The position numbers and the translations under genes are program-made. Of a DNA stretch of 64,000 nt, positions 61,586 to 64,000 are shown piece after piece. This DNA is from Perlabentimonas sp034003245 (GTDB lineage Bacteria > Bacteroidota > Bacteroidia > Bacteroidales > Tenuifilaceae): the NCBI GenBank assembly GCA_034003245.1, contig JAVEYY010000001.1:1-64000 (forward strand). Reading direction: 5' to 3'. The notes beneath the pieces are model-generated. The model was not told the DNA's origin and did no database searches. It worked only from the letters and a program-made list of their open reading frames with translations. Numbering within the stretch: the stretch's first letter is position 1; every line of letters starts with the position of its first letter.

Positions 61586-61604
61586 TATCTCAAATAAATC
61601 GATG

Positions 61605-61887
61605 AAAGATGACTGTTTTTTTGACGAAAATTTTCCTTCACAAAAAAATTCCATATAACTGATTATCTGACTAATAAAAGGGGATATTATTTAGAAAAGG
61701 TGTAAATTACGTGGATATCCCCAAAAACCTTGTCACAAAACCGGAAAACCGAGGATATATCTATAGAGGGGGTTACTAAATAGATTTACCTCAACAAAAG
61801 AAGGGGAAGCTTAAGGCCTCGACAGCTCCGGCTCCCCCTTCGCACGCCCCTAACCAAAAAAGGAAAGGAGGTAAGGTGACAAAGATA
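61605..61887. repeat. Duplicated 283-bp noncoding element, copy 2
   Basis: Collinear copy of the element at 55892-56174, with the 64 identical bases at 61718-61781. The frame of copy 1 is broken here by a TAG and by loss of its ATG. It starts 20 bases after the TonB receptor stop. Similarity continues weakly downstream (TTGCCACTAGGTGGTGG at about 61934). The gap 61586-62086 contains no supported gene. Confidence 0.9.
61880..61887 (-). promoter_or_regulatory. Leftward -7 box at the end of element copy 2
   Basis: TATCTTTG on the minus strand, same place as in copy 1. Here no gene follows on that strand, so a transcript would be noncoding or antisense to the TonB receptor's 3' end. Confidence 0.4.
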
Positions 61888-62086
61888 TGGTAAAAATTAG
61901 CTGTAACTACTCCATTGTGGTTACTGCCCCTGTTGCCACTAGGTGGTGGACTATTCACAGTATTATCTACAGAACAATTTACAGATACTGTAATGGGGCT
62001 AATAAAAAAAACACCCCGCTGTACAACCCGCAATCAACTTGGGGTGAGGGGTAAATCGAAGTTTAACAATGCTAATTTTGCTTAAA

Positions 62087-63112
62087 ATGGTAAAAACAAA
62101 ATTTTTCTACGTTTATGTGTTTCTTTGTATTGTATCAATACAAAGCTGCAAAGAGGGTGTTGACTCAATCGTTCCAATTGAAACAGCAAAAAAGGAGATT
62201 GCTATTGAGATTCTTCAAGCGAAAAGGAATGTCCAGTACTCTGAGCCCATTTATTTAGATCAAAACGAAGAGTTCTTCAAAGGAGCTTATGTTCAAAGCC
62301 TGCCTAAGGAGCTAAAATCATCAAAGTTAGAGCAAATAGATGGGTACGATGTAATCAGCAGTGCCGATGAGATACCGATGGTTAGCTTAGTGGAACTGAC
62401 ACAAACCATTTTTACGGATGGATCATTCACCTATTCCTCCATTGATATTACACCCGATGAGTTGGATTTTCTCGAGAACCTCCATCCAACCCTACTCACA
62501 CCAGAAGAAAGGGTTTACAGAACAGAAATTGAAAATAATGTTTTGACCCTATACAGTACCACTGGAAATCTAGTTAGTAGTGAGTATATTGGTGAGGTGA
62601 ACTTTAAACCCATGCTCGATTCCTTAGTTGCCTTTTTGGCAAGTGAGCCAAGTAAAGCAAGGGTATCATCAAACAAGACCAGGCAAGCAGCCGCAAGCAA
62701 GGCAATTGCAAATGCAGCAGCTTATGGAATGAGGGTAATTAGCCAAAGTCAAACAGAAGTTGTTATGGAGATGGACATGGACATGGGCGTTCCCTCACTT
62801 TCCAGTAGTGGGAAAGCAGGTTCCACCCAAAAAGCTATTATGCGGTTCTCGCCTGATTTGACCCGAATGTTCTCCCAAAAAATTTACGAGGGGGATCAGC
62901 TAGTTCAATCGCTCGAGATTGGCTTTGCCTCCGAAAGCGAACCCAATTTCGCAAACTCACTCTCTGGGTTCGACTCCCACTTGCTCCCAAATGCCAATGT
63001 AAAATTTGTAAAGCAGAAACGGCTGGCGGTAAAACCCGATGGCACCCCCATTGTTATGAATTTTGGCGAGATTTACTCCAAAAACATTGTAAAATACCAT
63101 CTTAACCAATAA
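62087..63112 (+). CDS. Lipoprotein of unknown function
   Basis: From the ATG at 62087 the product has 341 residues and a lipobox IQSC (about Cys21). Two ATGs upstream are less suited to a signal peptide. The mature protein has no recognised motif. It is alanine- and serine-rich in the middle (TRQAAASKAIANAAAYG), has the acidic methionine-rich MEMDMDMGVP, and finishes with MNFGEIYSKNIVKYHLN. A TAATTTTG at 62073-62080 is too close to be a clear promoter. The following hydrolase gene starts 12 bases on, so both probably form a pair. Confidence 0.72.
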   Translation: MVKTKFFYVYVFLCIVSIQSCKEGVDSIVPIETAKKEIAIEILQAKRNVQYSEPIYLDQNEEFFKGAYVQSLPKELKSSKLEQIDGYDVISSADEIPMVSLVELTQTIFTDGSFTYSSIDITPDELDFLENLHPTLLTPEERVYRTEIENNVLTLYSTTGNLVSSEYIGEVNFKPMLDSLVAFLASEPSKARVSSNKTRQAAASKAIANAAAYGMRVISQSQTEVVMEMDMDMGVPSLSSSGKAGSTQKAIMRFSPDLTRMFSQKIYEGDQLVQSLEIGFASESEPNFANSLSGFDSHLLPNANVKFVKQKRLAVKPDGTPIVMNFGEIYSKNIVKYHLNQ

Positions 63113-63124
63113 ATTTGACTAGAT

Positions 63125-64000
63125 ATGAAAAAAATTATACTTATTACAGCGTTAGGATTGGCTATGCTTTTTAACCACCAGGCTATTGCCCAGAACAGCT
63201 ACGTGTGGCTTCATGGGTTAAACGACAACTGGAACTGCTGGACAGTTTACAACAACGCCTTTACCCCAGTAGCTGGCACACGCTTGGGATACTCAAGTAA
63301 TAACTCTATTGTAGGCATAGCGAATACCCTTGCACCCAGTGTTACTAGCCGCCCCAACACAATTATCATTGGGCATAGCTTAGGAGGGCTAGTGGCAAGG
63401 GAAATAGAGTCAAGAAGAAATCCTAACATCAGGGGGATTATCACCATTGGAACACCACACCAAGGGGCTTACATACAGAATTCAATTGCTGCCGGGAAGC
63501 AAAAGACCTTCCTTAGTAACACGGTAAATAAATTCGATAATGCGGTAGTTCTCTCCACCGCAGCACTAATAGGTCCCTTTTCACTAGTTAAAGCTGCGGT
63601 AACTGTTATTGTTAGTGGAAGTGTTTATGGACTATCAGAGTGGTTGCTGAAACCTTACATTAACAGCCAAATGGCCGATGGCTCCCAGCAGTGCGAAAAG
63701 GATATGCAGGTGAGCAGCGCCTATATGAACAACATTGAGCCGCGGAGCGTAAATGTACCAATTCTCACCTTTGCCGCCGAGGAGGATCGGTGGTCCATTG
63801 CCCGTTTAGCATATTGTGGTAAAGAGAAAACTGTTTTGCAAACAAATGCTAATGCAAATACTGACGGCAAATTTGATATCCCCGGCTATAATTACACAAA
63901 AGCGGCACAAGTAGGAAGTTATTCAATTTCGGGTATACATGCGAGTTGCGCTGTGGCTGCTATCGCCTTAGGCTGGTGGAATCCATATAGTTGGTTTGCA
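63125..64000 (+). CDS. Exported alpha/beta hydrolase (lipase-like), truncated by window end
   Basis: The ATG at 63125 opens a frame that runs through the window's edge (292 codons seen). It has a signal peptide ending near AIA-Q and a lipase-type alpha/beta hydrolase N-terminus: YVWLHGLNDNWNCW supplies the oxyanion HG. The nucleophile elbow is IIGHSLGGLVAR (Ser85), followed by GIITIGTPHQGAYI as in PGAP1/triacylglycerol lipase relatives. The catalytic Asp and His lie beyond or are not identified (a candidate Asp is in EEDRWS and a candidate His in GIHASC). A long C-terminus, perhaps with a secretion domain, may lie outside. It is probably cotranscribed with the preceding lipoprotein. Confidence 0.8.
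   Translation, partial: MKKIILITALGLAMLFNHQAIAQNSYVWLHGLNDNWNCWTVYNNAFTPVAGTRLGYSSNNSIVGIANTLAPSVTSRPNTIIIGHSLGGLVAREIESRRNPNIRGIITIGTPHQGAYIQNSIAAGKQKTFLSNTVNKFDNAVVLSTAALIGPFSLVKAAVTVIVSGSVYGLSEWLLKPYINSQMADGSQQCEKDMQVSSAYMNNIEPRSVNVPILTFAAEEDRWSIARLAYCGKEKTVLQTNANANTDGKFDIPGYNYTKAAQVGSYSISGIHASCAVAAIALGWWNPYSWFA

Noticed and set aside
61791..62033. 80-codon minus-strand frame overlapping element copy 2
   Set aside because: It runs over the end of the noncoding repeat, has low-complexity composition and no matching frame in copy 1.

Overview
The window reads as a chromosomal segment of a Bacteroidota (class Bacteroidia) bacterium. This rests on four things. The -7 promoter boxes have the TAnnTTTG pattern. 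The envelope cluster nadK / PorG-like / uppS / bamA / ompH / ompH / murI has an order typical of Bacteroidales. Families largely restricted to the phylum occur here (DUF4249 with a TonB-dependent receptor, PorG/DUF6089, C10 peptidase with pro-domain). Shine-Dalgarno sequences are mostly absent. No rRNA, tRNA or CRISPR array was recognised.

Layout. 1-112 is the tail of a probable IS4-type transposase. 261-3503 holds an outer-membrane barrel, a dolichol-phosphate-mannose-synthase-like GT2 and dihydroorotase. 3617-10369 looks like one regulatory unit: a PhnD-like binding lipoprotein, a membrane histidine kinase, a sigma-54 response regulator, two phased palindromic sites, a well-matched -24/-12 promoter, and then YceI / porin / YceI-like genes. 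10390-16373 is metabolism: aspartate kinase, class I fructose bisphosphatase, and a hisS-hutH-DUF3788 run. 16.4-19.3 kb mixes a PiT-like membrane protein, small DUF proteins and palindromic noncoding repeats. 19.5-23.4 kb is ettA behind a lipoprotein and two exported paralogs. 23.6-31.4 kb carries an OlsF-like two-domain acyltransferase, a YceI lipoprotein, an M19 dipeptidase, engB, prs and rplY-pth-hslR. 31.4-37.8 kb has a flavin reductase, a YD-repeat-like exported protein, a SiaB-like kinase, manA, udk, an exonuclease, a hydrolase and pdxJ. 37.85-48.6 kb is the envelope cluster: CBS protein, a small Omp85-like protein, nadK, two barrels including the PorG-like one, uppS, bamA, two ompH, murI and a HAD phosphatase.

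48.6-53.7 kb is a compact minus-strand operon: sodium/solute symporter, type III CoA-transferase and a 2-oxoacid:acceptor oxidoreductase (alpha, fused beta-gamma). It suggests uptake and CoA-linked catabolism of an acid that I cannot identify. It is followed by 1.1 kb of noncoding low-complexity repeats.

54.8-64.0 kb is accessory and surface-related: a methyltransferase, a C10 cysteine-peptidase lipoprotein, a lipoprotein / DUF4249 / TonB-receptor operon, another lipoprotein and a truncated alpha/beta hydrolase. Two copies of a roughly 283-bp noncoding element (about 90% identical, with a 64-bp identical core) precede the peptidase and the last lipoprotein. Each copy carries a leftward -7 box.

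The most promising leads are the self-contained sigma-54 circuit at 3.6-10.4 kb, the duplicated 283-bp element, the symporter/CoA-transferase/oxidoreductase operon, a possible pseudoknot leader before rplY, and a 16-bp palindrome that supplies a -7 box to both strands between pdxJ and the CBS gene.
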